Position numbers and translations under genes: made by a program. A stretch of DNA of 64,000 nt from the NCBI GenBank assembly GCA_013036095.1, contig JAAXCW010000009.1, forward strand, positions 1 through 64,000. Direction: 5' to 3'. Below, in pieces: positions 44,351-54,000 of this stretch. Position 1 is the first letter of the stretch. Every line of letters begins with the position of its first letter. Under the pieces are notes generated by a model. It ran no database searches and was not told where the DNA came from. It saw only the letters and a program-made list of their open reading frames with translations. This DNA is from Vulcanimicrobiota bacterium (lineage in GTDB: Bacteria; Vulcanimicrobiota; Vulcanimicrobiia; Vulcanimicrobiales; Vulcanimicrobiaceae).

Positions 44351-44979
44351 CGCTCCTTCACCGCTTCCATGATGCGCGGCTCGAGGCGCGCCATGGCCGC
44401 AAAGCCCACCGGCACCATGACCGCTGCTACCGCAATGCCGAGAACCGGCACGACGAATGCCAGAACGGTCGCGAAGATTTCTCCCGCAAGTGAATACCAA
44501 GCATTCGCCGACATTGTGTCCAGCAATAGGCGATCGACGCTAGCCGGAATGAGCCGCCTTCTGCAATGCGCCCAATTGAGGACGTACAAGAAACAGATGA
44601 CCGCGACGTTGAGCGTGAACGTCGCCACGGCCCATGACGAATTGTGATACGCGCCCATTGCTGCAGCGGTGAACGGTACCAGCGAGACAAGGAGCAGCGG
44701 CGAGAGGTTGAGCATGACGTGCGTAAAGTCCGTGCCCGTCACTAAGGTTGCGTAATAATGGTGGCAGACCCAGAGCAACGCAACCGTAGAGAACGCGATC
44801 GCATAGATGGCAATCTTGGGAAGCATGTCGCGCAGGTGCGCGGGAACTTCAAATGTCCTCAAGCCGCCGGGTAACTTCAAATCCAAGACGAGCAGGGTCA
44901 GCGCGATCGCGTACACCGCATCGACCAGCGTATCCAAACGAGCTTTGTCGAGGCTTCCGCCCGTAAATTTAGATCTCAT
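44347..44979 (-). CDS. TMEM175-like (DUF1211) membrane protein
   Basis: A 210-residue, six-helix protein. The first helix RLDTLVDAVYAIALTLLVLDL aligns with the TMEM175 signature R-x3-FSDGVFAI-x3-LLVL, the potassium-selectivity helix, but FSDGV is replaced by LVDAV, so channel activity or selectivity may differ. Bacterial relatives are tetrameric K+ channels. ATG 44979 is chosen over the 13-codon longer start because it avoids overlapping the O-methyltransferase gene upstream. Confidence 0.78.
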   Translation of the reverse strand: MRSKFTGGSLDKARLDTLVDAVYAIALTLLVLDLKLPGGLRTFEVPAHLRDMLPKIAIYAIAFSTVALLWVCHHYYATLVTGTDFTHVMLNLSPLLLVSLVPFTAAAMGAYHNSSWAVATFTLNVAVICFLYVLNWAHCRRRLIPASVDRLLLDTMSANAWYSLAGEIFATVLAFVVPVLGIAVAAVMVPVGFAAMARLEPRIMEAVKER

Positions 44980-44983
44980 ACGG

Positions 44984-45640
44984 TCAGCGCTTGCGTACGA
45001 TTGAGAGCCCGTCGCCAATCGTCAATAAGCTCGTGTCCACCCGCTCGTCCAGGCCAATTTTTTCGTTGAGCTTTCGCAGGGCAACGGTATCCGGATCCGT
45101 TTCCGCGGAATTGGCGACGTCGCCGCCCCACAAAACGTTATCGATCGCGATTAATCCACCGCGCCGCAGCAGCCGCAACACCAACTCGTAATATGCATCG
45201 TAATTCGTCTTATCGGCGTCGATGTAAGCGAAATCGTAGTCACCTTGTTGTGCGAGCAATGCATTCAGCGTTTCCTCGCCGGGCGCCAGCCGGAGGTCGA
45301 TCTTGTTCGCCACGCCGGCGCGTTGCCAGAACTCCTTGGCGATCGCGGTATACTCCTCGTTCACGTCGCACGCCACTATCGTTCCGTCAGCGGGAATCGC
45401 GAGGGCAACCGCGAGCGCGCTCGCACCGGTATAGACTCCCACTTCTATGCAACGGCGCGCCCCGATCGCCCGGACCAGCAATTGCATGAACTGCAGCTGG
45501 TCGGGGCCGGTCTGCATGCGCGCTTGGGGCATCGCCGCCGTGCGTTCGCGCAGCGCCCGCTGAACCAGTGTCTCCCGAAGCGTCGTCTTCAGGATATAGT
45601 CGTAAATCGTATCCGGAACGAGAAACGATTTCGAGTTCAT
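44984..45640 (-). CDS. Class I SAM-dependent O-methyltransferase
   Basis: A 218-residue catechol/caffeoyl-CoA O-methyltransferase-like enzyme. It has SAM motif I RCIEVGVYTGASALAVALA, the acidic ACDVNEEY, and the divalent-metal site FAYIDADKTNYDAYYEL with IDNVLWGG. It methylates hydroxyl groups on small aromatic or similar substrates; the actual one is unknown. It overlaps the PYROXD2-like oxidoreductase gene by four bases (ATGA), implying coupled synthesis. Confidence 0.88.
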   Translation of the reverse strand: MNSKSFLVPDTIYDYILKTTLRETLVQRALRERTAAMPQARMQTGPDQLQFMQLLVRAIGARRCIEVGVYTGASALAVALAIPADGTIVACDVNEEYTAIAKEFWQRAGVANKIDLRLAPGEETLNALLAQQGDYDFAYIDADKTNYDAYYELVLRLLRRGGLIAIDNVLWGGDVANSAETDPDTVALRKLNEKIGLDERVDTSLLTIGDGLSIVRKR

Positions 45641-47220
45641 GTTTTCAGCATCTCCCTGGCGGCATTCAGACCCGCGGCGCCCATTACCCCGCCGCCGGGG
45701 TGAGCGGCAGAACCGCACAAAAATAAACCTTGGACCGGCATCCGGTATCCGGCGTAGCCGGGTGCTGGGCGGAACATGAAGAGATGATCGAGCGTCATCG
45801 CGCCTTGAAAAATATTTCCGCCGGTCAGCCCGAAGATATTTTCGAGGTCGGGCGGCGTGAGTACTTCGCGATCGACGACGCTGTTCTTGAAACCGGGCGC
45901 ATACCGCTCGACGACGTCGAAACAGCTGTCGGCAAACGCGTCTTTCGTCGCAGAGGTCCACGGCGCGCCCTTCGGCGCGTAAGGCGCGTACTGAACGAAC
46001 ATCGACATCAAGTGCTTCCCGGGTGGCGCAACGGTGTCGTCCACCGCGGAGGGTATCGTGCACTCGACGACCGGTTCGCGCGAAGGCCTTCCGTACTTCG
46101 CGTCATCGTAGGCGCGCTCGATGAAGTCCTGGTCGGGACATAGATGCACGGTTCCCCGATGCTGCGGACCGCTTTTCGTGCCGGGGAGCGCCGTAAAGTT
46201 CGGCAATTGTTCGAGCGCAACGTTGATCTTCGCCGACGCGCTGTTATAACTGATTCTGTCGATGGCGTTCAAAAATTCGGGCGGCAACAGTTCGCGCCCG
46301 AGCAACTTATTGAAGGTAACGTTGCAGTCGGCGTTGCTTGCAACCGTTCGCGCGGCATACTCATCCCCGCTGGAAAGGGCGACGCCGCGCACGGCCCCGT
46401 CAGTGACCAGAATTCGGACGACCTCGGCTTCGGTTCTGATCTCGACGCCGAGATCGATCGCCGCTCTCGCCAGCGCTTGAGTCAGACCGCCCATCCCGCC
46501 GCGCACGTAAGCCCAGACTCCGCGCTTACCGTTCGTTTCGCCCATGACGTGGTGAAAGAGCACATACGCGGTGCCCGGCATCGAGGGCGGCGCGAACGCA
46601 CCGATGATCGCATCCGTGGCCAGCGTCGCCTTCAGCTCCTCCGACTCAAACCAGCGATCCAAGATCGGGCGCGCCGCGCCGGTTAGGATCTCGGCAGCCT
46701 CACCCATTTGGGGCCCGAGCTTTTGCATGCCGCGTCCGAGCTTCGCGATTCCTATCAGATCGTAGACGGAGGGACGGGCAACGTTTGGCGGTTTTTGCAG
46801 AAGCGTCGGTTCTATGACGGCCGCGACGCGCTCGAGCATCCGTTCGTACTCCGGATAACGCTCCGCGTCTTTGCGGCTGAACTTTCCAATCTCGCTGAGT
46901 TCGCTCTGCTTATCGGAGCCGAGAATCAAATACCGGCCGTCGAGAAAAGGCGAAAACGAAGCCGGGCTGCGTTCGAGCAACTCGAAACCATAGTCTCGGA
47001 GGCGCAAATCGCGAATGATCTCCGGGCGGAAAAGACTGTTCACGTAGGCGGCGGTCGAAACTTTGTAACCGGGAAACGTCCGCTCTTCGGTGACACACGC
47101 CCCGCCCACCACATACCGGCGTTCGAGCACGAGGACCTTGCGTTTGGCGCGCGCCAGGTAACACGCGGTGACCAGGCCATTGTGCCCAGCGCCGACGATG
47201 ATCGCGTCATAGGTTTTCAC
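45637..47220 (-). CDS. FAD-dependent oxidoreductase, PYROXD2/CrtI-like
   Basis: A 527-residue flavoprotein with an N-terminal IIVGAGHNGLVTACYLARAKRKVLVLERR dinucleotide fold and a C-terminal FAD-closing segment LFLCGSAAHPGGGVMGAAGLNAAREML. It resembles phytoene-desaturase-type amine oxidases of the PYROXD2 branch. GGNIFQGAMTLDHLFMFRPAPGY is typical of that branch. No carotenoid genes surround it, so carotenoid synthesis is unlikely. It is coupled to the O-methyltransferase gene; together they may modify one metabolite. Confidence 0.85.
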   Translation of the reverse strand: MKTYDAIIVGAGHNGLVTACYLARAKRKVLVLERRYVVGGACVTEERTFPGYKVSTAAYVNSLFRPEIIRDLRLRDYGFELLERSPASFSPFLDGRYLILGSDKQSELSEIGKFSRKDAERYPEYERMLERVAAVIEPTLLQKPPNVARPSVYDLIGIAKLGRGMQKLGPQMGEAAEILTGAARPILDRWFESEELKATLATDAIIGAFAPPSMPGTAYVLFHHVMGETNGKRGVWAYVRGGMGGLTQALARAAIDLGVEIRTEAEVVRILVTDGAVRGVALSSGDEYAARTVASNADCNVTFNKLLGRELLPPEFLNAIDRISYNSASAKINVALEQLPNFTALPGTKSGPQHRGTVHLCPDQDFIERAYDDAKYGRPSREPVVECTIPSAVDDTVAPPGKHLMSMFVQYAPYAPKGAPWTSATKDAFADSCFDVVERYAPGFKNSVVDREVLTPPDLENIFGLTGGNIFQGAMTLDHLFMFRPAPGYAGYRMPVQGLFLCGSAAHPGGGVMGAAGLNAAREMLKT

Positions 47221-47249
47221 AGGCCGCTTATACTACTAGTAACTCCGAG

Positions 47250-47447
47250 ATGACACCCGCTGCGCGCTTTGCGCAAGTCGCTCTTGCGGCAATTCCGCCG
47301 ATCATGCTCACGTTGGCGATTCCCTTCGTCAATCGGGAAGAGCCGCGCATTTTCGGCTTTCCGTTCTTGCTCGCGTGGATGGTCTTTTGGGTTGCGGTGA
47401 CGCCGCTCTTTTTGCTTGCCGCCAACCGCTTGGGGCGCGTACGTTGA
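47250..47447 (+). CDS. DUF3311 small membrane protein (symporter partner), copy 2
   Basis: This 65-residue, two-helix protein has IFGFPFLLAWMVFW, matching the FGFPF motif of the first DUF3311 protein. Its TGA stop overlaps the TTG start of the following SSS symporter gene. The 29-base gap to the divergent oxidoreductase gene is very short for two promoters; a TATACT is visible there. Confidence 0.78.
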   Translation: MTPAARFAQVALAAIPPIMLTLAIPFVNREEPRIFGFPFLLAWMVFWVAVTPLFLLAANRLGRVR

Positions 47448-48883
47448 GGCCGGAAACTCAAGCTCTCACGATTATCGCCGCCGTTATCCTTGCAACGGTC
47501 GCTTTTGCGTTATTCAGCGTGCGGCGGTTGAAGATGGACCCGCACGAGTTCATGGTCGGAAGCCGCTCGTTTGGAACGCTCTTGCTGTGGATTCTGCTCG
47601 CCGGTGAAATCTATACAAGCTTTACCTTCCTCGGAGCCGCCGGATGGGCTTACGGGAAGGGTGCCGCGACATTTTACATCCTCGCCTACGGAACGGTCGC
47701 CTATTGCATCGGCTTCTTCCTACTGCCGCCCATTTGGCGGCTCGGCAAAGAACACGGTTTACTGACGCTGCCCGACCTGTTCATCCATCGCTATGGAAGC
47801 AAGGCGCTCGGAATAGCGGTCGCCTTGCTGCAATTTTTTCTCGTCGTGCCGTACGTCACGTTACAGCTCACCGGGCTGCAGATCTTGCTGACGATTGCCG
47901 GATATGGGCAATACAACGCGACCGCCGCGGTCAGTATCGCCTTCGTTCTGATGGCGCTCTTTGTTTTCACGGCGGGCCTGCGGGGCACGGCGTGGGCAAG
48001 CGTCGTAAAAGATTCGCTTGTCTTGGGAGCTGTACTATTTGCGGGTATTGCCATTCCCATCCGGTTTTTCGGATCACCGCTCGGCATGATCAATCACGTG
48101 CTGCAGATTCATCCGCATTGGATGACCCTGCCACCTCCCGGTGCAACCAACGCGGCATACACCGTACCGTGGTTCGTCACGACGATTTTACTTTCGGGTG
48201 TCGGGTTCTTCATGGGACCTGCCAATGCGCCGGCCATCTATTCCGCCAAAAATGCGGAGACGTTACGGCGCAACATGATCTTCATGCCGCTCTATCAATT
48301 GATCTTGCTGTTCGTTTTCTTTGCCGGTTTCACGGCGCTGGCGATCGCGCCGGGTCTAAAAGGTCCCGCCGCCGATCAATCGTTCATGCTGCTGATGCAG
48401 CGCTACTATTCGCCGGCCGCGCTCGGCATCGTAGCCGCCGCCGGCTGTCTTGCAGCGTTGTTGCCGGCTTCGACGTTCCTCCTTGGGGCGGCAAGCGTCT
48501 TTTCTAAGAATGTGCTCGGCGACTTGTTCAACTCTGCGACAGGCGACCGCGAGCGCACGATGGCTACACGCGTCCTGGTGCTGGTCGTAGCGTTCCTTGC
48601 GCTGACGCTTTGGATCTTCTTTAAAACCTCGCTGGTAGATTTGCTGCTCTTCTATTACGTGGGCGTGACGCAGCTGGCCCCGGGCGTAATTTTTGCGCTC
48701 GTGTGGCCACGGGTAGGGGCGGCGGCGGTAGCCGCAGGACTGATTGCCGGCGAATGTCTTGGGTATTTTTTCGTGCACTATGCGGTTACCCCAGGCGGAA
48801 TCAACGGGGGCTTCTGCGCGCTCTTGATCAACGCAGCGATCTGCACACTGATAACGGTCGCGACAAAGAAAAAACCCGTTTAG
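47444..48883 (+). CDS. Sodium:solute symporter (SSS family), copy 2
   Basis: A 479-residue transporter. I prefer TTG 47444 (MRPETQALTIIAAVIL), which overlaps the DUF3311 stop, over a longer start inside that gene. SSS motifs include DPHEFMVGSRSFGTLLLWILLAGEIYTSFTF, TLPDLFIHRYGSKALGIAVALL and the core LGIVAAAGCLAALLPASTFLLGAASVFSKN. It is a distant paralogue of the 39858 symporter. The substrate is unknown. The stop overlaps the zinc-ribbon gene by four bases. Confidence 0.9.
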   Translation: MRPETQALTIIAAVILATVAFALFSVRRLKMDPHEFMVGSRSFGTLLLWILLAGEIYTSFTFLGAAGWAYGKGAATFYILAYGTVAYCIGFFLLPPIWRLGKEHGLLTLPDLFIHRYGSKALGIAVALLQFFLVVPYVTLQLTGLQILLTIAGYGQYNATAAVSIAFVLMALFVFTAGLRGTAWASVVKDSLVLGAVLFAGIAIPIRFFGSPLGMINHVLQIHPHWMTLPPPGATNAAYTVPWFVTTILLSGVGFFMGPANAPAIYSAKNAETLRRNMIFMPLYQLILLFVFFAGFTALAIAPGLKGPAADQSFMLLMQRYYSPAALGIVAAAGCLAALLPASTFLLGAASVFSKNVLGDLFNSATGDRERTMATRVLVLVVAFLALTLWIFFKTSLVDLLLFYYVGVTQLAPGVIFALVWPRVGAAAVAAGLIAGECLGYFFVHYAVTPGGINGGFCALLINAAICTLITVATKKKPV

Positions 48884-49191
48884 CGGTAGTTCGGACGCGT
48901 TGCGAAGCAATCGCGGCAATACACCGGTTTGTCGCCGCGTGGCTGGAAAGGCACCTCCGCCACGCCGCCGCATTGGCTGCACGTAGCTTGGAACATTTCT
49001 CGGTTACGCTGGCCGCCGCCGCCCGTCGGCCCGCCGCTTTGCGAGCGCATCTGTTTGCGCGCCTGACGGCAATCCGGACAACGGTTGGGCTTATTTTGAA
49101 AACCTTTGCTGGCGTAGAACTGCTGTTCCCCGGCCGTGAACGCAAACTGACGTCCACAGTCTACACAGTTCAACATCTCATCGACGTACAC
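48880..49191 (-). CDS. Double zinc-ribbon protein
   Basis: A 103-residue protein with two CxxC pairs per ribbon. Cys9/Cys12 and Cys38/Cys41 enclose FAFTAGEQQFYASKGFQNKPN, the probable zinc-ribbon (zf-trcl-like) pattern. Cys71/Cys74 and Cys92/Cys95 enclose a second ribbon of the CxxC-protein type (FQATCSQCGGVAEVPFQP). A Gly-rich linker joins them. It starts at GTG 49191 with AAGGAG upstream. A role in nucleic-acid or protein binding is likely but unproven. Confidence 0.8.
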   Translation of the reverse strand: MYVDEMLNCVDCGRQFAFTAGEQQFYASKGFQNKPNRCPDCRQARKQMRSQSGGPTGGGGQRNREMFQATCSQCGGVAEVPFQPRGDKPVYCRDCFATRPNYR

Positions 49192-49321
49192 TAAACGGGC
49201 TCCTTACTGACGTGGGTTCCGGGAAATCCTACCACGCGATTTGCGGAAAAGGAAGGCCCCTCTGCGCCGGCCGCGGCGCCCTTATGGGGTCAGGCGCACC
49301 CCGAGGGCGAACCAGTTTTTC

Positions 49322-50500
49322 ATGACCGCTATCATCGAGGTGCCAGCGAAGCTCGTCGACCAGATCGTCGGCACGCGCCGCGACCTGCACATGCATCCCG
49401 AGCTGGGTTTTCAGGAAGAGCGCACGGCCGGAATCATCGCCGAGCGCCTACAGAATCTCGGCTACGACGTACACCGCGGCATCGCGCGCACCGGCGTTGT
49501 CGGAGTTATTCACGGAGTCACGGCCGGCCGCACGATCATGCTGCGCGCCGACATGGATGCGCTTCCGATCCTCGAGGAAAATTCACAACCGTACCGGTCG
49601 CGCAACGACGGCGTCATGCACGCTTGCGGCCATGATGGCCACGTCGCAATACTGCTCGGCGCGGCCGAACTTATCGCGGCGAGGCGCGCAGAACTGGCGG
49701 GGACCGTCTGTCTGGTTTTTCAGCCGGCCGAGGAAGGTCAGGGCGGCGCGCAAGCCATGGTCGAGGAAGGCATTCTCGATCGTTTCGGAATCGAGCGCGC
49801 CTACGGTCTGCATTTGAGTTCGAAGTACGAGACGGGCACACTCGGCTTTCGCCGCGGCCCTTTTTATGCATCGAGCGATTCGATCGAGATCGAAGTGCTC
49901 GGAAAAGGCGGCCACGGTGCTGCTCCGCACGATACGATCGATCCGATTCTTATCGCTGCCGAATTCGTCACGTCGTTGCAGCAAATCGTCAGCCGAAATA
50001 TCGATCCGCTCGAACCAGCCGTTGTAACGATTGGGTCGATCCACGGCGGCACGATACATAACGTCATCCCACGAACCGTTCGCATGTTGGGCACCGTACG
50101 GGCGTTTTCCGAAGAATTGCGCGATTCGATGCCGGCGCGGATCGAGCGGATCCTCAAAGCGTCGTGCGATGCGGCAGGCGCATCCTACGACTATCAATAT
50201 CTCAAGCGCTACCCCGTCACGGCAAACGACCCGGAACAATCGCAGTATGCGGAATCGCTTGCCCGCAAGTTGCTCGGCGACGAGCGAGTATTCGCGGCGG
50301 ACAAGCTCATGGGCGCCGAAGACTTCTCGTTTTTCGCCCAAAGGGTCCCGTCGTGTTTTTACACACTCGGCGCGCGCGGCAACAGCGAAACGGCCAACCC
50401 CCACCATTCGAGCACGTTCGACATCGACGAAGCCGCGCTGCCGGCCGGCGTCGCGATGATGACCGCGCTCGCCTTTGACGCGTCGGCGCACGCGCCTTAG
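49322..50500 (+). CDS. M20 family amidohydrolase
   Basis: A 392-residue di-metal hydrolase of the IAA-amino-acid/hippurate hydrolase group (M20D). Motifs are RRDLHMHPELGFQEE, LRADMDALPI, the metal-binding MHACGHDGH (Cys102, His104) and the catalytic FQPAEEGQGGAQ (Glu137-Glu138). The dimerisation lid follows, then LMGAEDFSFFAQRVP with the last Glu ligand and NPHHSSTFDID. It cleaves N-acyl amino acids or similar amides. ATG 49322 fits the family start; no clear ribosome-binding site is seen. Its stop overlaps the next GTG by one base. Confidence 0.92.
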   Translation: MTAIIEVPAKLVDQIVGTRRDLHMHPELGFQEERTAGIIAERLQNLGYDVHRGIARTGVVGVIHGVTAGRTIMLRADMDALPILEENSQPYRSRNDGVMHACGHDGHVAILLGAAELIAARRAELAGTVCLVFQPAEEGQGGAQAMVEEGILDRFGIERAYGLHLSSKYETGTLGFRRGPFYASSDSIEIEVLGKGGHGAAPHDTIDPILIAAEFVTSLQQIVSRNIDPLEPAVVTIGSIHGGTIHNVIPRTVRMLGTVRAFSEELRDSMPARIERILKASCDAAGASYDYQYLKRYPVTANDPEQSQYAESLARKLLGDERVFAADKLMGAEDFSFFAQRVPSCFYTLGARGNSETANPHHSSTFDIDEAALPAGVAMMTALAFDASAHAP

Positions 50501-51018
50501 TGCCACACTCAACGATCCCCGCTCAGGTTGAATCGCCGGTGCTGAACGACTACCTGGAGGTCATTACGCGCGCCGTCTTCCAAGCCGGCTTGAGTTGGGC
50601 TTCGATCGCCCAGCGCTGGGAATCATTTCGCGAAGCCTTCGAATTGTTCGATGTGGGGAGAGTCGCCGCATACACGGAGGGCGACGTTGACCGGCTGCTG
50701 CACGCGCCCGGCATTCTGCACAGCGCACGCAAGATTCGCGCGACCATTCACAACGCGCAGACGCTGCTCGAGCTCGATAAGGCCCACGACGGTTTCGAGA
50801 AGTATCTGCAATCGTTTCCGACCTACACGGCGCTCAGCGCCGATATCAAACGCCGGTTCAAATTCATGGGCGAGATGAACGTCTGGTACTTCTTATTTCG
50901 CGTCCGCCAGCCGGTACCGAAGTTTGAAAAATGGGTCACGACGATCCCCGGCGATCATCCCCGCATGAAAGAGATGGTCGATCGCGCCCGCCTGGCGGGC
51001 ACTTCGACCGAGCGCTAG
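50500..51018 (+). CDS. 3-methyladenine DNA glycosylase I-like protein lacking zinc ligands
   Basis: A 172-residue relative of Tag. FQAGLSWASIAQRWESFREAFELFDVGRVAAYTEGDVDRLLHAPGI matches the helix-hairpin-helix core, and RFKFMGEMNVWYFL matches the later GFKFVG region. The N-terminal Cys/His and C-terminal His/Cys that bind zinc in E. coli Tag are absent, and it is slightly short, so activity on 3-methyladenine is uncertain. GTG 50500 overlaps the amidohydrolase stop (TAGTG), so the two genes are coupled. The end overlaps the TonB receptor gene by four bases. Confidence 0.78.
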   Translation: MPHSTIPAQVESPVLNDYLEVITRAVFQAGLSWASIAQRWESFREAFELFDVGRVAAYTEGDVDRLLHAPGILHSARKIRATIHNAQTLLELDKAHDGFEKYLQSFPTYTALSADIKRRFKFMGEMNVWYFLFRVRQPVPKFEKWVTTIPGDHPRMKEMVDRARLAGTSTER

Positions 51019-54000
51019 TGCGGGGTTGAGGCCGGCGCCGGCGACGGTGACGGTGAGGGACTTGCTCCGCCACGACGCTGGCCGCCGAAGATCGGGATCA
51101 TGAATCCGCCGCCGAAGCCGCCGCCCTCTCCGCCACCCGTGCGGCGCTGACCGTTGGTTCCGTTCGCATTATTCTGGCCGTTCGCGCCGCTCTGTCCACC
51201 TTGACGCTGGAAGCTGCCGGTGACGATGTACAGACCGAGTGCGGGTGAGTAGCTCAGGCTCGGCGGATTTGCGCCATCCCAACCAAGTTTCGTAAGGTCG
51301 TCGCGCGCCGCCGACGCAACACGCCCGCAATTGATCAGCGCGGGAACCCACGTAATGTCTTCGGGTGAGAGCGAATACCACGTACCCGACTTGGCCGTGT
51401 TCGCCGTGATCGTAAAGTCCGGCGTCGGGCTGCCCTTGGTAAAGTGCGCTTGCAATTCCGTCACCGCCGCTTGCGCGGTCGAACGCATCTGTGCGGTCGT
51501 ACATGTCGGGCTCTTCGGATTGTAGACGAAGGCGATCTTCGGCGGCGACGCGGGCAATTTGTACGTGCGGAACGTTTCCGATCCCGGCGCCGGAGGCGTA
51601 CGCGCAAGATAGAGTCCGACCGAGGGCATGAACGTCAGCGTCGGCGCGGCAAACATGCCATTGTTTGGTTGCACGAACAGCTTGCGCTGGTCCGCCGTCT
51701 GCTGATCGGCGATGTGGAATGTGGAGCACGTGAAAACCGGGCGCAAGAGTGCCGTCTTGCTTGTCGAGATAGAAAGGGCGTAGGTCGTCCCCAACGGATG
51801 ATACTGGACTGAGACGCCGGGAATGACCGGGGGCGCCGGCGCCGTCGCCGGGTAACCCGCGGTGGTTTTAGCAGCCTCGATTTGCGAAGCGTACGATTTG
51901 AGCGCGGTCAAAATTGGCTGCATGATCTTCTGCGAATCGGCAGTGCAGAGCGGCATCGCCGTATTTACCGCAAACGGATTCGACGGCGGGCTCTGCGGGA
52001 GTTGCGTCAACTGCCGGAAGAATCCGCCGCCCGGTCCTCCCGGACCGCGCGCCCCGTTTTCTCCCTCACCGCCGACGACCGCCGAAAGGTTCGGCGCGCC
52101 CGGATTCTGCGGGACATTTTGACCGAACCGTACGGTGTAGCTCACGGAGTATTGGCGCGGCGTGTTCGGTCGCGCCACCGTCGGAATGACAGTGCCGTTC
52201 TGCGCGACGTACGGCACTGCGCCTTGCGGCGTCGCGAAGACGCCGGCGTCGGCATTGAAAATATTGCTGGCGGCGAACGTTACCGCGCCGCGCGACGTCT
52301 GGTAATTCACGCCCGCGTCGAGCGTGGTATATGCCGGAAGATTCTGCGGATTATTACTGCCCGTATAGTTCGCGTTCACGAGCCACTCAAACACCGAGCG
52401 CGGTGGCTTGTAATCTAGCGTGAGTCCCGCGCGATGGAGCGGAACGTTCGGAAGCTGCGCGCCCGCAATCGTGATCGCGTACGGATTCACGAAGCGCGGG
52501 TCGCTGCTGTTCGCCTTCGCGACTTGCGTATCGTAGAACGGCTCGACAACAAGATTGCCGAATGTGAAGAAACCGTTGAGGTGGAAGCCTTCGTAGACGC
52601 GCTGCACGCCGGAGATCGGCGTCGAGAAATAGGTGTTTTGCGGACCGAACGCGGTTCCCACCGGGACGCCACACTCGTTCACAAACGTCTGCTGCGCAAC
52701 CGCAAAATAATTCGGCGGAAAGATACCGCTTCCCACGAGCGCGGTGCCGTTGACATCGACCGGCAGGACAACGCCGTTCTGCGTCATGCGGTAGACCTGC
52801 GCGCTGACCAATCCGCCGTTCATCTTGTGCGTGTAGCTGAGCCGGGCGGAAGTCGAAGAGTTCGCGCTTGAGTTGTCACCGGGCGCGCTGCCGAACGCGA
52901 TATTGCCGCTGCAGTCGAAGCGCAGCTGTTGCGGATCCGAAAGAATGCCTTGCCGGCCAAAACGCGCGCCGGATCCGCCGAGGTTATAACTGAATGCGTA
53001 CGTGTCGCTGGTGGTCGGCTGCCAGTTCGTGCTGAAACCCAAGAGGATGCTGCTCGGCGCATTGCTCGACTGGCTGAGCCCGATCGAATCGTTGAACCGC
53101 AGCTTCGGGTTCGCTCGGATGGCATCGTTGATCGTTATCGACGAATAGCTGGTAGCCTGGCCGGCAAACGTGTATGGAGCCGCCTGCGAAACGAGCGGGG
53201 TGAATGTGCTGCGGCTGTTGCTCGTGTTGGCGGTAATAGAAATCGTATGGCGGTCGCGGGCCGGGAGCGTCGCGTTAACCGATATTCCGTTCGAATAGTT
53301 CGTCGACTGCGTACCCGTGGGGGCTGCAACGCCGCCCACGAAGCGGTTCAGCAAATCGTTGAGCGTACTCGAGCGTATGCCGTAAAGTGACGCCGCCACC
53401 TGCGTGTTGCCGATCAGCGCGTTGTCGGTAAGCGAGTAGAGATCGAAAGCCGTGTTCGTCGTGTTATTCGGACCGTAACCGCATGGTACCGGTCCCGTGA
53501 ATTGCGTGCAGACCATATTCGCCGAGTTGGTCGAATGCATGTACAGCGCACTGACCGTCTGCGCATCTGTTAACTGATAGCGCAGGTTCAGCAGCGTTCC
53601 GGTACTGTTGCGGTCGCCGTTGTGATTGTAGTTCAGGCCGCTCGCATCTAGGAACGTCATTCCGTCAAGCAGACTCGGCACCGCACGGAACGTGTGCGTG
53701 AATGCGAATCCCAGCTTGCCGATAGAACCGCTCTCGGCGGCCAAATAGTTGTTCTTTCCATTGCTTCCCGCTGAGAGCGAGAACTCGCTCTGCCAAGAAA
53801 GCGTCGGTTGCAGCGTCGAAAAGCCGACGCCGCCTCCAAAGCCTCCGGTTTGCGGACCGAACGAAACATTGGCTCCGGTGAACAAGTCGGAATTGATCGC
53901 GCGGACGTTGCCGGCCGTGCCGGGTGAGTTCAGCGGAATGCCGTTGACCGACATCGCGGTTTGGCTGGCGTCTTGTCCTTCAAGTGATATGGTTTGCGTC

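Noticed and set aside
47221..47249. Divergent promoter pair in the 29-base gap before DUF3311 copy 2
   Set aside because: A TATACT is present, but the gap is too short for full promoters and no -35 fits in either direction.
47644..48507. 287-residue plus-strand ORF within the second symporter
   Set aside because: Shadow of the symporter gene, with no recognisable domain or ribosome-binding site.
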